Under the pieces are notes generated by a model that worked only from the letters and a program-made list of their open reading frames with translations, had not been told where the DNA came from and did no database searches. A DNA stretch of 64,000 nt from JALYNX01 sp963749415 (lineage in GTDB: Bacteria; Actinomycetota; Acidimicrobiia; Spongiisociales; ZC4RG35): the NCBI GenBank assembly GCA_963749415.1, contig CAVVMG010000001.1, forward strand, positions 1,674,001 through 1,738,000. Direction: 5' to 3'. This document shows positions 8,377-17,741 of this stretch, piece after piece. The number at the start of each line of letters is the position of its first letter. The stretch's first letter is position 1. Made by a program: the position numbers and the translations under genes.

Positions 8377-10163
8377 GCCCTCAGGTGGGCACCCTGGAGC
8401 GCCGGTGCGAGCGGGAGCTCCACCACGAAGGTGGCCCCTCCACCCTCGGTCTCCTCGACTCGGACCGAGCCGTTCATGACCTCGGCGAGGCTCCTCACGA
8501 TCGAGAGGCCGAGCCCGGTGCCTCCCTTCGACCTGGTGTCTGACTGGTCGACCTGGGTGAATCGCTCGAAGGCCCGCTCCCTCTCTCCCTCCGGGATCCC
8601 GGGGCCGTGGTCGACAACCGCGATCATCGCTCGCTGTCCCCGCTCCCAGGCGAACAGCTCCACCGAGCTCCCGGCCGCGTATTTCGCTGCGTTCTCCACG
8701 AGGTTGATCAGGATCCGGCTGAGATGGTCGCGGTCGGCCTCCACGGTGAGGGTCTCCGGTTCCACGGCGAACGTGGGCTCGATGGACACCACCCGGTTGA
8801 CCTCGTCGAATGCCTGCCGAACCGGGATCGCCTCCAGGTGCACCGGGATCGCCCCTCGATCGATCCGGGAGACGACGAGCAAGTCGTCGATGAGTCTTTG
8901 CAGGCGGCCCGCCTGGCGCCGGGCGGTGGAGAGCAGCTGTTGGGCCGTGGGCTGGGTGGGGGCCAGCTCGGGGCGGTTCACGGTGTCGAGGGAGCCGATG
9001 ATGGAGGTGAGCGGCGTCCGCAGCTCATGGCTGACCGTCGACACGAAATCGCTCTTCATCTGGGCGACCTCCTCGAGGCGGCGTGTCATGTCGGCCTGCG
9101 CCTCGTAGCGCCCGATCTGGGAGAGCACCAGCCCTGCTGGGGCGGCAAGCGACCCGAGCTGATCCAACTGGTCCTCGGTGAAGGTCCCCACATAGGGGTC
9201 TCCCACGATGATCACCCCTACCCGGAGGCTCTCCACCTTGAGGGGCGCCACCAGCGCCTGCTTCAAGCCGAGCTCCTTGAGGAGGACATGGGAGTCGGTG
9301 TCCTGATCCACCTCTCGCACGTACAGCGGCTTGCCGGCCCGATACGTCTGGGTGACCACCCCTGCCGCGGCGACATCGAGGACGATCGGGTCGGCGTCGA
9401 GCGGGTACCCATTGACCCAGATCGGGCTCATCACCTCCAGCCGGTGCCGGTCCGGGTTGTAGAGGAGGACCACCCCAACCTGGGCGTCGAGGTACTTGCA
9501 GATGGTCCCGATCAGGTGGGGAACGATCTCGGCCAGCGACTCGGCGCGGGCGAGGGTGGCACTCACCTCGTACAGCCGCTCGAAGTCGAGGCGTTGCTGG
9601 TCGATCTGGAGCTCACGGCCGGCAGAGCGCACCGCCTCGCGTTCGAACTCGAGTCCGACGAGCGCGGTGGCCGCGGCGACCACCGCCACCGTCAACACCG
9701 GGGCCAGGACATCGGGGATGGCGTCGGCGGCGCCGAGACTGAACGCAACGAAGGAGATGGCTCCCATGATGAGGACAGTCACCAGGGCATGGGCCCACCA
9801 GGCGAGGAGCAATCCGGACACCGCCGCGATCCCGAACAGGATCGGTTGGGCGGTTGCGGTCAGCTCGGGGATGACTGCGAGAGCTGTGATCCCAACGATG
9901 AGCCCGGTCAGCCATCCGGTGGCGATCCAGGGAGCGGCGGCGGTGGCCATGATCCGGTCCCATCGCGCCGCAGTCGACACCACGAGGAGGGCGGCGAGCC
10001 CGGTCATCGGGATCCAGAACTGAGGTTCGGCGAACACACTCTCCCTGACCGCCTGTGCCGAGATGATGATCATCACCACCCAGGCGACCGCCGAGGCGCG
10101 GCGAAGCAGAGATGCCCGGAAGCGGGCCATTGCCTTGTGGGTGGTCGGCTTCAGTTCTTCCAT
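8373..10163 (-). CDS. membrane sensor histidine kinase with GAF domain
   Basis: This 596-residue sensor phosphorylates itself on a histidine and passes the phosphate to a response regulator. Residues about 20-170 contain five or six membrane helices. A GAF-type sensory domain spans about 195-350 (CKYLDAQVGVVLLYNP). The phospho-acceptor is H379 in SHELRTPLTSIIGSLD. The ATP-binding domain follows (LVENAAKYA, DHGPGIPEGER, GGTGLGLSIV). No response-regulator gene is adjacent, so it is an orphan kinase here and its signal is unknown. Confidence 0.9.
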   Translation of the reverse strand: MEELKPTTHKAMARFRASLLRRASAVAWVVMIIISAQAVRESVFAEPQFWIPMTGLAALLVVSTAARWDRIMATAAAPWIATGWLTGLIVGITALAVIPELTATAQPILFGIAAVSGLLLAWWAHALVTVLIMGAISFVAFSLGAADAIPDVLAPVLTVAVVAAATALVGLEFEREAVRSAGRELQIDQQRLDFERLYEVSATLARAESLAEIVPHLIGTICKYLDAQVGVVLLYNPDRHRLEVMSPIWVNGYPLDADPIVLDVAAAGVVTQTYRAGKPLYVREVDQDTDSHVLLKELGLKQALVAPLKVESLRVGVIIVGDPYVGTFTEDQLDQLGSLAAPAGLVLSQIGRYEAQADMTRRLEEVAQMKSDFVSTVSHELRTPLTSIIGSLDTVNRPELAPTQPTAQQLLSTARRQAGRLQRLIDDLLVVSRIDRGAIPVHLEAIPVRQAFDEVNRVVSIEPTFAVEPETLTVEADRDHLSRILINLVENAAKYAAGSSVELFAWERGQRAMIAVVDHGPGIPEGERERAFERFTQVDQSDTRSKGGTGLGLSIVRSLAEVMNGSVRVEETEGGGATFVVELPLAPALQGAHLRA

Positions 10164-10229
10164 GTCACGGACTCATCGGGTTTCGACTGTATTCTCGGCA
10201 TTTCTCCGGACCCGATCGAGGATTGATAG

Positions 10230-10976
10230 GTGGCGTTGCGCGCTTTCGCGGACGGGGCACTGTTCGCAGATGCGACCGGCTCCGGTCCTCCCCGGGTCAT
10301 CGCCCTCCATGGCTGGGCCCGCCGCGGTGCCGATTTTCGCTCCGCTCTCGCCGGGCTCGACGCTCTCGCGGTCGATCTACCGGGTTTCGGGGCCTCACCA
10401 CCACCCCAGGAAGTGATGGGGGCGGAGGGTTATGCCGCTCAGGTGGCAGGGCTCCTCGAGGGCATCGAAAGGCCACCCGTTCTCGTCGGACACTCCTTCG
10501 GGGGTCGGGTCGCGGTATGCCTCGCCGCCCGATACCCGGAACGGGTGGGGCCGCTGGTGCTGACCGGCGCTCCCCTGGTGCGGATCGCTCCCAGCCGCAA
10601 GCCTTCCCTCAGCTATCGCGCTGCCCGGGCCTTGAACCGGGTGGGCATTCTCGGTGACGAGCGGATGGAGAGGACGCGCCGGGAGCAGGGCTCGGCGGAT
10701 TACAGGGCGGCGAGAGGAGTGATGCGCGACATCCTGGTCAAGGTGATCCACGAGAGTTATGAGCCCCAACTGCGGGCGCTCTCCTCGCCGGTGACCCTGC
10801 TCTGGGGGTCGGCCGATCGAGAGGCACCACTCGACGTCGCCCGAAAGGCGGCTGATGTGATCGCCGGCGCCGGCGGGAGGGTCGAGTTGGAGGTTTTGGA
10901 AGGAATCGGCCACCTGGTGCCGGTACAAGCTCCTGACTCGCTGCGCGCTGCGATCGACAGGGCGCTCGTCGGATGA
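10230..10976 (+). CDS. alpha/beta hydrolase
   Basis: The 248-residue protein has the alpha/beta-hydrolase fold with the oxyanion segment VIALHGWARRG, the nucleophile elbow GHSFGGR, an acid in LLWGSADRE and the catalytic His in GIGHLVP. The substrate is unknown. The GTG start at 10230 gives the family's usual N terminus. It overlaps the following MurF-like gene by 4 bases, and both are followed closely by a Ddl-like gene, so it is probably part of a cell-envelope operon. Confidence 0.85.
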   Translation: MALRAFADGALFADATGSGPPRVIALHGWARRGADFRSALAGLDALAVDLPGFGASPPPQEVMGAEGYAAQVAGLLEGIERPPVLVGHSFGGRVAVCLAARYPERVGPLVLTGAPLVRIAPSRKPSLSYRAARALNRVGILGDERMERTRREQGSADYRAARGVMRDILVKVIHESYEPQLRALSSPVTLLWGSADREAPLDVARKAADVIAGAGGRVELEVLEGIGHLVPVQAPDSLRAAIDRALVG

Positions 10977-12463
10977 TCTGGGCGCTGGTCGCCGCCTGTG
11001 CCGTGGCTTCGGTCCCGGCGGGGCTTCGCTGGCTGCGGATTGCCCAGAGAGAGCACTATCTCCCGCCGGCCGTGGCCACTTTTGCCGGTCGATGGTGGAC
11101 CAGCGGAATCGTGAATCGGGGTCTCCTCGTCGTCATGCTCGCCGGGCTCGTCGGTTCATGGTGGAGCCCGTGGTGGGCATTTCTCGTCCCCGCCACCCAG
11201 ATCGGACCGGTGGGTCTTGGCCTCAAAGGGCGGACTTCGCCACTGGCGTGGACCTCGAGGCTGCGCCGGGTGGCGATCCTCTCTGGTGTCTTGGCCATGA
11301 GCGTCTACTGGGCTGGGGCGGCAATCGAGTCCGCGTTCATGGCTGCACTGGGATTGTCCCTGTTGCCGGCGCTGGTCGACCTCTCGTTGCTTGCGTTGCT
11401 GCCGGTAGAGCGGATGCTGGCCAACCGCTGGGTGGAGCAGGCCGCCTCGCGGTTGAGCTCGTCTGGGGCCCGGGTGGTTGCCATCACCGGCTCCTACGGG
11501 AAGACCACCACCAAGCAGTACACAGCACACCTCCTCTCCGGGTCGTTCCGGGTGGTGGCCAGCCCTGCCTCCTTCAACAATCGAATGGGACTGGCCAGGG
11601 CGATCAATGAGCAACTGGCGCCGGGCACGGAGGTCTTCATCGCCGAGATGGGGACCTACGGGCGGGGCGAAATCGCCGAGCTCTGCACCTGGATCCACCC
11701 CGAGGTCTCTGCGATCGTCGCCATCGGGCCCGTCCATCTCGAGCGGTTCAAGACGGAAGAGCGGATCGTGAGCGCCAAGTCGGAGATCCTGGACGGGGCG
11801 AAGGTCGGGGTGCTGTCGGTCGACCATCCCCTGCTCCGCCGTCTCGCCGAGGAGCGGGAGGGGTCGATCGACATCATCACGGTCTCCACCGGGGATCGGG
11901 CCCGGATCGAAGTGCGCGATAGCCAGATCCACCTCGATGGCGGTGCCCTTGCCGCGATCCCGGATGGGGCCCTGGAAGTCAACCTCGGGATAGCCCTCGG
12001 GATCTGCCTCGCTCTCGGCGTGGACCCTGACCGAATCGTGGCTCGCCTCGGGGGACTGCCCCGTCCGGAGCACCGACAGACCGTCACCCGCTCCGAGCGA
12101 GGCTTCCTCGTCATCGACGACACCTACAACTCGAACCCGGCCGGGGCGCGTCTCGCCCTGACCCGGCTCCCGGGCCTGACCGACGGTGGCCGCGGTGTCC
12201 TGGTGACACCGGGAATGGTGGAGCTCGGTCCAAACCAGGCCAAGGAAAACGAGGTGTTCGCCGCCGCGGCGGCGGAGGTCGTGGATGACATCGTGGTCGT
12301 GGGCTCGACCAATCGCGCGGCGCTCCTGCGTGGTTCCGCCAACGGGCAGGCGTCGGTTACCGTCGTCGCGTCCCGTGATGAAGCCGTCACCTGGGTGCGG
12401 GACAATCTCGGGCCTGGAGATGCGGTCCTCTACGAGAACGACCTCCCCGACCACTATCCGTGA
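10973..12463 (+). CDS. membrane-anchored MurF-like Mur ligase
   Basis: Mur ligases join an amino acid or peptide to a carboxyl acceptor through an acyl phosphate. The 496-residue protein has about 150 N-terminal residues with four hydrophobic helices in place of the UDP-sugar-binding domain. Next come the ATP motif ITGSYGKTTTK (about 174-184), the central-domain segment HLERFKTEERIVSAKSEIL and the MurF-type DDTYNSNPAG. A Ddl-like ATP-grasp gene follows 9 bases downstream, the natural partner of MurF. Loss of the usual N-terminal domain suggests a membrane-linked acceptor instead of soluble UDP-MurNAc-tripeptide. This last point is inference. Confidence 0.85.
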   Translation: MIWALVAACAVASVPAGLRWLRIAQREHYLPPAVATFAGRWWTSGIVNRGLLVVMLAGLVGSWWSPWWAFLVPATQIGPVGLGLKGRTSPLAWTSRLRRVAILSGVLAMSVYWAGAAIESAFMAALGLSLLPALVDLSLLALLPVERMLANRWVEQAASRLSSSGARVVAITGSYGKTTTKQYTAHLLSGSFRVVASPASFNNRMGLARAINEQLAPGTEVFIAEMGTYGRGEIAELCTWIHPEVSAIVAIGPVHLERFKTEERIVSAKSEILDGAKVGVLSVDHPLLRRLAEEREGSIDIITVSTGDRARIEVRDSQIHLDGGALAAIPDGALEVNLGIALGICLALGVDPDRIVARLGGLPRPEHRQTVTRSERGFLVIDDTYNSNPAGARLALTRLPGLTDGGRGVLVTPGMVELGPNQAKENEVFAAAAAEVVDDIVVVGSTNRAALLRGSANGQASVTVVASRDEAVTWVRDNLGPGDAVLYENDLPDHYP

Positions 12464-12472
12464 GGAGTGAGA

Positions 12473-13549
12473 ATGGCCAAGCCGGCGGTGATCTTCGGAG
12501 GCCCATCCGACGAGCACGACATCTCCATCCTCACCGGGCTCCAGGTCACGAGAGCCCTGGGGGACACGCATGCGGTCTACTGGTCGAAGACCGGGGACTG
12601 GCACCTGGTCGACGATGGGCTCGAGGCGTCCGACTTCGCCGACGGTGTTCCCCGGCGCTCTAGAGAGCTGGAATTCATCGCTGCCCCTGGAAGGGGGATG
12701 ATCCTCAAGAAGCGGCCCCTCGACGTGACGGCGGTGCTGATCGCATGTCATGGTGGGCCCGGGGAGGACGGCACCCTGCAGGGCCTGCTCGACATCGTCG
12801 GCCTGCGCTACACCGGCCCCGGCCAGGCGGCGTCGGCCCTGGGGATGGACAAGCTCGCATTTGGGGCTTCCATGGCCGCTGCGAGCCTGCCCACTCTCGA
12901 CCGTGCCCTGGTGGCCACCGGCGAGGAGGCTCCCCCCGACTTCTCCGGTCCCTACATCGTCAAGCCCCGTTTCGGCGGTTCCTCGATCGGGATCGAGGTG
13001 GCGGAAGACTGGGAGACCGTTCTCGCCCTGAAGAAGACATCGTCATACTTCGACCGGGGGGCGGTGGTCGAGCACTTCCTCGCAGGGAGCCGGGACCTCC
13101 AGGTGGCGGTGCGCACCTATCCCGCCTTCGAGTCGTCCGCAGTCGAGGCCCCGTCGCGGGCCGGCGACGGGATCTATTCCTATGACCAGAAGTATCTGGC
13201 TTGGGGGGGCGAGGTCAGGGCGGGTCGGGAGTTGCCTGCGACCCTCGAGCCGGGCGTGGAACAGGAAGTGAGACGGTTGTCGGCACGAGTCACCGAGGCC
13301 GCCGGGTTGAGGGGCGTGGCCCGCATCGATTTCCTCGAGCGCGAGGGCGAGGTCCTGGTCAACGAGGTCAACACCATCCCTGGCTCCATGGGCGCCTATT
13401 TGTGGATCGACCCTCCGTTGACCAGAGAGCGCCTCTTCACCGACATGCTCGCCGAGGCTGAGGCCGATCCCATGCGAGTGTTCTCGACAGCCGGGAGCGA
13501 TGGGACGGCTCTACGTAATGCGGGGACCATCGCCTCGAAGCTGGGTTGA
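12473..13549 (+). CDS. D-alanine--D-alanine ligase-like ATP-grasp enzyme
   Basis: The 358-residue ATP-grasp protein resembles Ddl, which makes the D-Ala-D-Ala dipeptide used by MurF. It shows the N-terminal FGGPSDEHDISILTG, YTGPGQAASALGMDK, the ATP-grasp core YIVKPRFGGSSIGIEV and the metal site ARIDFLEREGEVLVNEVN followed by TIPGSMG. GAGGAG at 12462-12467 sets ATG 12473 as the start. It closes an operon with the hydrolase and the MurF-like ligase. Because it sits with an unusual MurF relative, its ligand pair could differ from D-Ala/D-Ala. Confidence 0.85.
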   Translation: MAKPAVIFGGPSDEHDISILTGLQVTRALGDTHAVYWSKTGDWHLVDDGLEASDFADGVPRRSRELEFIAAPGRGMILKKRPLDVTAVLIACHGGPGEDGTLQGLLDIVGLRYTGPGQAASALGMDKLAFGASMAAASLPTLDRALVATGEEAPPDFSGPYIVKPRFGGSSIGIEVAEDWETVLALKKTSSYFDRGAVVEHFLAGSRDLQVAVRTYPAFESSAVEAPSRAGDGIYSYDQKYLAWGGEVRAGRELPATLEPGVEQEVRRLSARVTEAAGLRGVARIDFLEREGEVLVNEVNTIPGSMGAYLWIDPPLTRERLFTDMLAEAEADPMRVFSTAGSDGTALRNAGTIASKLG

Positions 13550-13565
13550 CGGCTCCTATGAGAAC

Positions 13566-13583
13566 GGCCGGCGTTTGCCGGCC
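13566..13583. terminator. hairpin between convergent genes
   Basis: GGCCGGC-GTTT-GCCGGCC forms a perfect 7-bp stem with a 4-base loop, located between the convergent Ddl-like and Lrp-domain genes. There is no T-tract on either side, so it is at best a hairpin-type bidirectional terminator. Confidence 0.6.
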
Positions 13584-13608
13584 CTCGCTGAGTCAGCGCC
13601 GGTCCGGA

Positions 13609-13842
13609 TCAGAGGTGAACTACGGGGCAGGTCAGAGTGCGGGTGATGCCGTCGATCGCCTGGATCTTGGCCACGACCAGCTTGCCGAGGGAGTCGACAT
13701 CCTCTGATGTCGCTTTGACGATCACGTCGTAGGGTCCGGTCACATCATCGGCGGAGTCGACGCCGATGATATTTCGCACTTCCTCTGCCACGAGGGCGGC
13801 CTTGCCGACCTCGGTCTGGATCAGGACGTAGGCCTGGACCAA
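13609..13842 (-). CDS. stand-alone Lrp/AsnC ligand-binding domain protein
   Basis: The 77-residue protein is a RAM/AsnC effector domain without a DNA-binding helix-turn-helix (VQAYVLIQTEVGKAA, VTGPYDVIVKATSEDVDSL, IDGITRTLTCPVV). Such proteins oligomerise and bind amino acids. A perfect GGAGG five bases upstream marks TTG 13842 as the start. Longer upstream frames are unsupported. The mRNA leader contains a small GGGTCG/CGACCC hairpin at about 13862-13878. Confidence 0.85.
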   Translation of the reverse strand: MVQAYVLIQTEVGKAALVAEEVRNIIGVDSADDVTGPYDVIVKATSEDVDSLGKLVVAKIQAIDGITRTLTCPVVHL

Positions 13843-13936
13843 CTGAGCCTCCTTAGGGTCTCGGGTCGAAGCGACCCTAGTTGATTGGCCACGGGGCGGT
13901 ATGGGGTAGGTGAGGGTCTGTCGAGAAAGGACGACG

Positions 13937-14473
13937 ATGCCCGAATTGAGCCCGACAGTCGACCTCGATCCCCGCTTCAGCAGCGAAGGCGCCACTCCCC
14001 GAGCCTGGTCAGAAGTGGAATCTGTGTTGGATGCGGCCGAGGCTTTCTGGCTGACCACGGTGCGCCGGGACGGAAGGCCCCATGTGACCCCGCTGCCTGC
14101 GGTCTGGCACGACGGGTCGCTTCATTTCTGCACCGGGCCCGGAGAGCAGAAGGCAAAGAACCTCGAAACGAACCCGAGTTGCGTCCTCACCACGGGGAGC
14201 AACAGGGGCGACGCCATCCTCGACATCGTGGTGGAAGGCCGGGCGGAGCGGGTGATCGACGAACCGACCCTGCGGGTGCTGGCCGGCCTCTGGAGGTCGA
14301 AGCTCGACTGGCCGTTCGAGGTGGTCGAAGGTGGCTTCCACCATCCTGCCGATGCCGTGGCCGAGGATGAGGACGGCAGCAGCATCATGGCGCATGTGTT
14401 CGCCGTCGCCCCGGTGAAGGTGTTGGCTTTTGCCAAGAGCGAGCCCTACAGCCAGACCCGCTACCGCTTCTAG
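13937..14473 (+). CDS. PNPOx-fold flavin/F420-dependent oxidoreductase family protein
   Basis: This 178-residue split-barrel protein of the pyridoxamine-phosphate-oxidase-like superfamily has FWLTTVRRDGRPHVTPLPAVWHD, LHFCTGPGEQKAKNL and SCVLTTG, typical of actinobacterial members that bind FMN or F420. The ATG at 13937 follows GAAAGGACG. The substrate is unknown. It stands alone, divergent from the Lrp-domain gene, and converges on the cold-shock gene with a 3-base gap. Confidence 0.82.
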   Translation: MPELSPTVDLDPRFSSEGATPRAWSEVESVLDAAEAFWLTTVRRDGRPHVTPLPAVWHDGSLHFCTGPGEQKAKNLETNPSCVLTTGSNRGDAILDIVVEGRAERVIDEPTLRVLAGLWRSKLDWPFEVVEGGFHHPADAVAEDEDGSSIMAHVFAVAPVKVLAFAKSEPYSQTRYRF

Positions 14474-14476
14474 CGG

Positions 14477-14692
14477 CTAGTAGCCCTCCTGGCCCACCCG
14501 GACGGTGATCGCGAACTCGTGACCGTCTTCCTCGACGGTTTCGAACACGAGGCGCTGGCCCTGGCGAAGAGTGCGGAAGATGGAGCCCTTCAACGAGCCC
14601 GGACGAAGGAAGACCTCGCCACGGTCTTCGTCACGGACGATGATCCCGACGCCGGTCACAGGGTCGTAGGCCTTGACCACCCCCTGAGGCAT
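14477..14692 (-). CDS. cold-shock-domain-like nucleic-acid-binding protein
   Basis: The 71-residue protein follows the cold-shock OB-fold pattern: GVVKAYDPVTGVGIIVRDED, then a strand with VFLRPGSL, then FRTLRQGQRLVFETVEE. The classical RNP1/RNP2 aromatics are partly replaced, so RNA binding may be weaker or altered. It begins 3 bases after the rpmB stop and is probably co-transcribed with it. Confidence 0.75.
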   Translation of the reverse strand: MPQGVVKAYDPVTGVGIIVRDEDRGEVFLRPGSLKGSIFRTLRQGQRLVFETVEEDGHEFAITVRVGQEGY

Positions 14693-14694
14693 GT

Positions 14695-14883
14695 TCAGGC
14701 CTTTTCCACCTTGCCGGCCCGGATGCAGGAGGTGCATACCCGGGCGCGACGGGTGTTGGACCCGTGACGAACCCGAACCCGCTGGATGTTGGGCAACCAG
14801 CGCCGGTTGTTCCTCTTGTGGGAGAAGCTGACGGTCTTGCCGTAGGACGGCTCCTTGCCGCAGATCTCACAGCGATAAGACAT
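14695..14883 (-). CDS. rpmB: 50S ribosomal protein L28
   Basis: L28 is a structural protein of the large ribosomal subunit. The 62-residue protein begins MSYRCEICGKEPSYGKTVSF and carries a zinc-binding CxxC pair at each end (CEIC and CTSC). NVS-like HKRNNRRWLPNIQRVRV matches the family. GGAG lies 8-10 bases upstream of ATG 14883. It is divergent from recG, a common actinobacterial arrangement. Confidence 0.95.
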   Translation of the reverse strand: MSYRCEICGKEPSYGKTVSFSHKRNNRRWLPNIQRVRVRHGSNTRRARVCTSCIRAGKVEKA

Positions 14884-15025
14884 GGCGAAAACTCCTGGGA
14901 GGGTCGGAGGGCGGACGGCCCGCAAGGACCGTTTCGACCGAAGGGCAGGATAGCGGCGTCCCAGGCCAAGTCCCACTTCGCCTGTACCGTGGCAATGTGG
15001 CAGCGCTTCAGCATCGGATGCGGTC

Positions 15026-17191
15026 ATGGCCACACTGAGCCGTCTCGCCGCGATACCCGTGTCCGAGGTCAAGTCCCTCGGTGCCAAGCGGATCGCGGCT
15101 CTGCAGAAGGCCGGCATGGGCACCGTGGTCGACCTCCTGCACCATGTGCCCAGGACCTACCTGGACCGCACCGACAAGCCTCCGCTCGCCGGGGTGACCG
15201 TGGGCGCCGAGGTCACGATCATCGCAGAGGTGAAGCGCATCGCCACCCGTCGCCCCCGCCCCAGGTTCACGATGACCGAGGCGGTGATCTCCGACGACAC
15301 CGGGTCGCTCAAGGTGGTGTGGTTCAACCAGAACTATCGGGAGAAGCAGCTCCCCCCGGGAACCGAGGCCGCGTTCTCCGGAACCGTCGAGTCGTTTCGT
15401 GGCAGCCTCCAGATGTCGAACCCTGCGGTCGAGGTGCTGAACGGCGAGGACGAGCCACTGGTCACCGGGCGGGTCGTCCCCGTCTATTCCCAGGTGGGAA
15501 CGGTCAAGACCGGGGATTTCCTCAGGGCCGTCAACAACGCCTTGAAGCGGGCACGACCCATTCCCGACCCCATCCCCGAGGTGGTCCTGGCGAGCAACGG
15601 ATTGATGGGCCGTGACGAGGCATACGGGCTGATCCACTTCCCTGATACCGAAGACCAGACCCTTCCCGCCAGACGCCGCCTGATCTATGACGAGTTGTTC
15701 CGGCTCGAGCTGGCGCTTGCCCTGAGGAAGCGCCGACAGACCGAGGACGCCACCGGTTTCGCTCACCGGCCGACCGGCGAGCTGGCAGACCGATTCATGG
15801 CTGGTCTCCCCTACGTGCTGACCGGGGCTCAGAAGAGGGTCCTCGCCGAGATCGTCTCCGACCTCGAGGAGCCGCATCCCATGCATCGCCTCCTCCACGG
15901 AGAGGTGGGTTCCGGCAAGACTGTCGTCGCCGTGGCAACGTTGCTCTGCGGTGTCGAGGGAGGCTGGCAGGGAGCGATCATGGCTCCGACCGAGGTCCTT
16001 GCCGTTCAGCACTTCCTTGGGGTCACCGGGCTCCTCGCCGAAGCCGGGCTGTCACCAGAGCCGTTCGCCTCCGACAGTGACCTGGGGATGGAGAGCCTCT
16101 TCGGGAAGGACGGGCCGGCGGTGCACATCGGGCTGATCACTGGCTCGACCGCGGCCTCGAATTACCGCTCGAACATGAGCAGGAAGGCCCTGCTCGACGA
16201 TGTCGCCTCGGGCCAGGTCGACATCCTGGTCGGCACCCATGCCCTCATCCAGGAAGGGGTCCACTTCCACAGACTCGGAGTGGCGGTGGTCGACGAGCAG
16301 CACCGGTTCGGGGTCGCCCAGAGGGTCATGCTCAAGGAGAAGGCGGACGCGATCGACCCCGACCTCCTGATCATGACCGCGACCCCCATCCCACGTACGC
16401 TGTCGATGACCCTCTATGGCGACCTGGACGTCTCCGGGCTGGACGAGATGCCCCCCGGAAGGTCCCCCGTCGAGACCACGGTCCTGAGCCGCGCCCAGGA
16501 GGGGATCGCTTGGGCAAAAGTCGAGGAAGAGGTCAAAGCGGGGCACCAGGCTTTCGTCGTGTGCCCCCTGGTAGAGGAAAGCGCCAAAGTCGAAGCTGCC
16601 TCGGCAACCGCAGAGCACCAGCGACTGTCGGCGATTCTCGGCGGCCTCACTGTGGGCCTGATCCATGGCCAGCTCCGGCCGGCGGAGAAAGACTCGGTCA
16701 TGTCAGCATTCCGATCCGGGAAGATCGACGTCCTGGTCTCCACGACGGTGATCGAGGTCGGTATCGACGTGCCGAATGCGACCGTGATGGTGATCGAGGA
16801 TGCCGATCGGTTCGGCCTCAGCCAGCTCCACCAGCTCCGAGGGCGGGTGGGCCGTGGCTCTGCTGCCGGTTTCTGCCTGCTGATCGCCGATCCGGCCAGT
16901 GAGGACGCCGAAGAGCGCTTGGCGGCGATGGCGGCAACCACTGATGGCCTCGAGCTCGCTCAACACGACCTGAGGATCCGCGGTCAGGGGACCGTGTTCG
17001 GCGTCCGGCAGTCGGGCATGGCGGACCTGGTGCTCGCCGACATCATCCGTGACCTCGATCTGCTGACTGCCGCGCGCAAGGACGCCTTCACGATTGTCGA
17101 CCGTGACCCGGTGCTCAGCGAGCATCCGGAGCTCGCCGAAGAGGTCCGGGCATTGCTCGGAGAGTCGGTGGAGTGGCTGTTCAAGAGTTGA
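15026..17191 (+). CDS. recG: ATP-dependent DNA helicase RecG
   Basis: RecG remodels stalled replication forks and branch-migrates Holliday junctions. The 721-residue protein has the N-terminal wedge/OB domain (LLHHVPRTYLDRT, VISDDTGSLKVVWFNQ), Walker A LLHGEVGSGKT, motif II VVDEQHRFGV, motif III TATPIPRTL and the C-terminal helicase motifs VSTTVIEVGIDVPNA and QLRGRVGRG. rsmD follows within 8 bases. Confidence 0.96.
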   Translation: MATLSRLAAIPVSEVKSLGAKRIAALQKAGMGTVVDLLHHVPRTYLDRTDKPPLAGVTVGAEVTIIAEVKRIATRRPRPRFTMTEAVISDDTGSLKVVWFNQNYREKQLPPGTEAAFSGTVESFRGSLQMSNPAVEVLNGEDEPLVTGRVVPVYSQVGTVKTGDFLRAVNNALKRARPIPDPIPEVVLASNGLMGRDEAYGLIHFPDTEDQTLPARRRLIYDELFRLELALALRKRRQTEDATGFAHRPTGELADRFMAGLPYVLTGAQKRVLAEIVSDLEEPHPMHRLLHGEVGSGKTVVAVATLLCGVEGGWQGAIMAPTEVLAVQHFLGVTGLLAEAGLSPEPFASDSDLGMESLFGKDGPAVHIGLITGSTAASNYRSNMSRKALLDDVASGQVDILVGTHALIQEGVHFHRLGVAVVDEQHRFGVAQRVMLKEKADAIDPDLLIMTATPIPRTLSMTLYGDLDVSGLDEMPPGRSPVETTVLSRAQEGIAWAKVEEEVKAGHQAFVVCPLVEESAKVEAASATAEHQRLSAILGGLTVGLIHGQLRPAEKDSVMSAFRSGKIDVLVSTTVIEVGIDVPNATVMVIEDADRFGLSQLHQLRGRVGRGSAAGFCLLIADPASEDAEERLAAMAATTDGLELAQHDLRIRGQGTVFGVRQSGMADLVLADIIRDLDLLTAARKDAFTIVDRDPVLSEHPELAEEVRALLGESVEWLFKS

Positions 17192-17198
17192 GTGCCTG

Positions 17199-17741
17199 TT
17201 GAGGATCATCGCCGGCAAGGCCAAGGGGAAGCGGCTCACTGCACCTGACACGCCTGCGACCCGGCCAGTGACCGATCGGGTGCGGGAAGCAGTGTTCTCG
17301 ATGGTCGGCGCCTGGGTCGAGGATGCAAGAGTCCTCGACCTCTACGCCGGATCCGGGTCCTTCGGCCTCGAGGCCCTGTCCCGGGGGGCAGACCGGGCCA
17401 CCTTCGTCGAGAATGGCAACCGCGCCCTGGAGGCCCTGCGCTCGAACATCGAGTCGGTCGCCCTGGGGGGAACGGTGGTCTCATCGTCGGTGGAGGACTT
17501 CCTGACCAGGGCGGATGGTGAGTTCGACCTGGTGTTCATGGACCCGCCTTGGCCCCAGCCCACATCCACGATGGAGGCCGACCTCGCCATCCTCGACCGG
17601 CTGTTGGCGCCGGGGGCGGAGGTGATCGTGTCCCGCCGGCACGGCGACGAGCCGCCCGCTATCCCCGTAACCTGGGGTGTTGCCACCGATAGACGATACG
17701 GAGATACCAGAATCTTCAGGTACGAGAAGGAATCGGGATGA
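17199..17741 (+). CDS. rsmD: 16S rRNA (guanine(966)-N(2))-methyltransferase RsmD
   Basis: RsmD methylates G966 of 16S rRNA using SAM. It begins LRIIAGKAKGKRL from TTG 17199, the family's characteristic start. The SAM-binding motif is VLDLYAGSGSFGLEALSRGA and the catalytic motif is FMDPPW. The 180-residue length is normal. It lies between recG and coaD and overlaps coaD by 4 bases, the usual bacterial order. Confidence 0.93.
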   Translation: MRIIAGKAKGKRLTAPDTPATRPVTDRVREAVFSMVGAWVEDARVLDLYAGSGSFGLEALSRGADRATFVENGNRALEALRSNIESVALGGTVVSSSVEDFLTRADGEFDLVFMDPPWPQPTSTMEADLAILDRLLAPGAEVIVSRRHGDEPPAIPVTWGVATDRRYGDTRIFRYEKESG

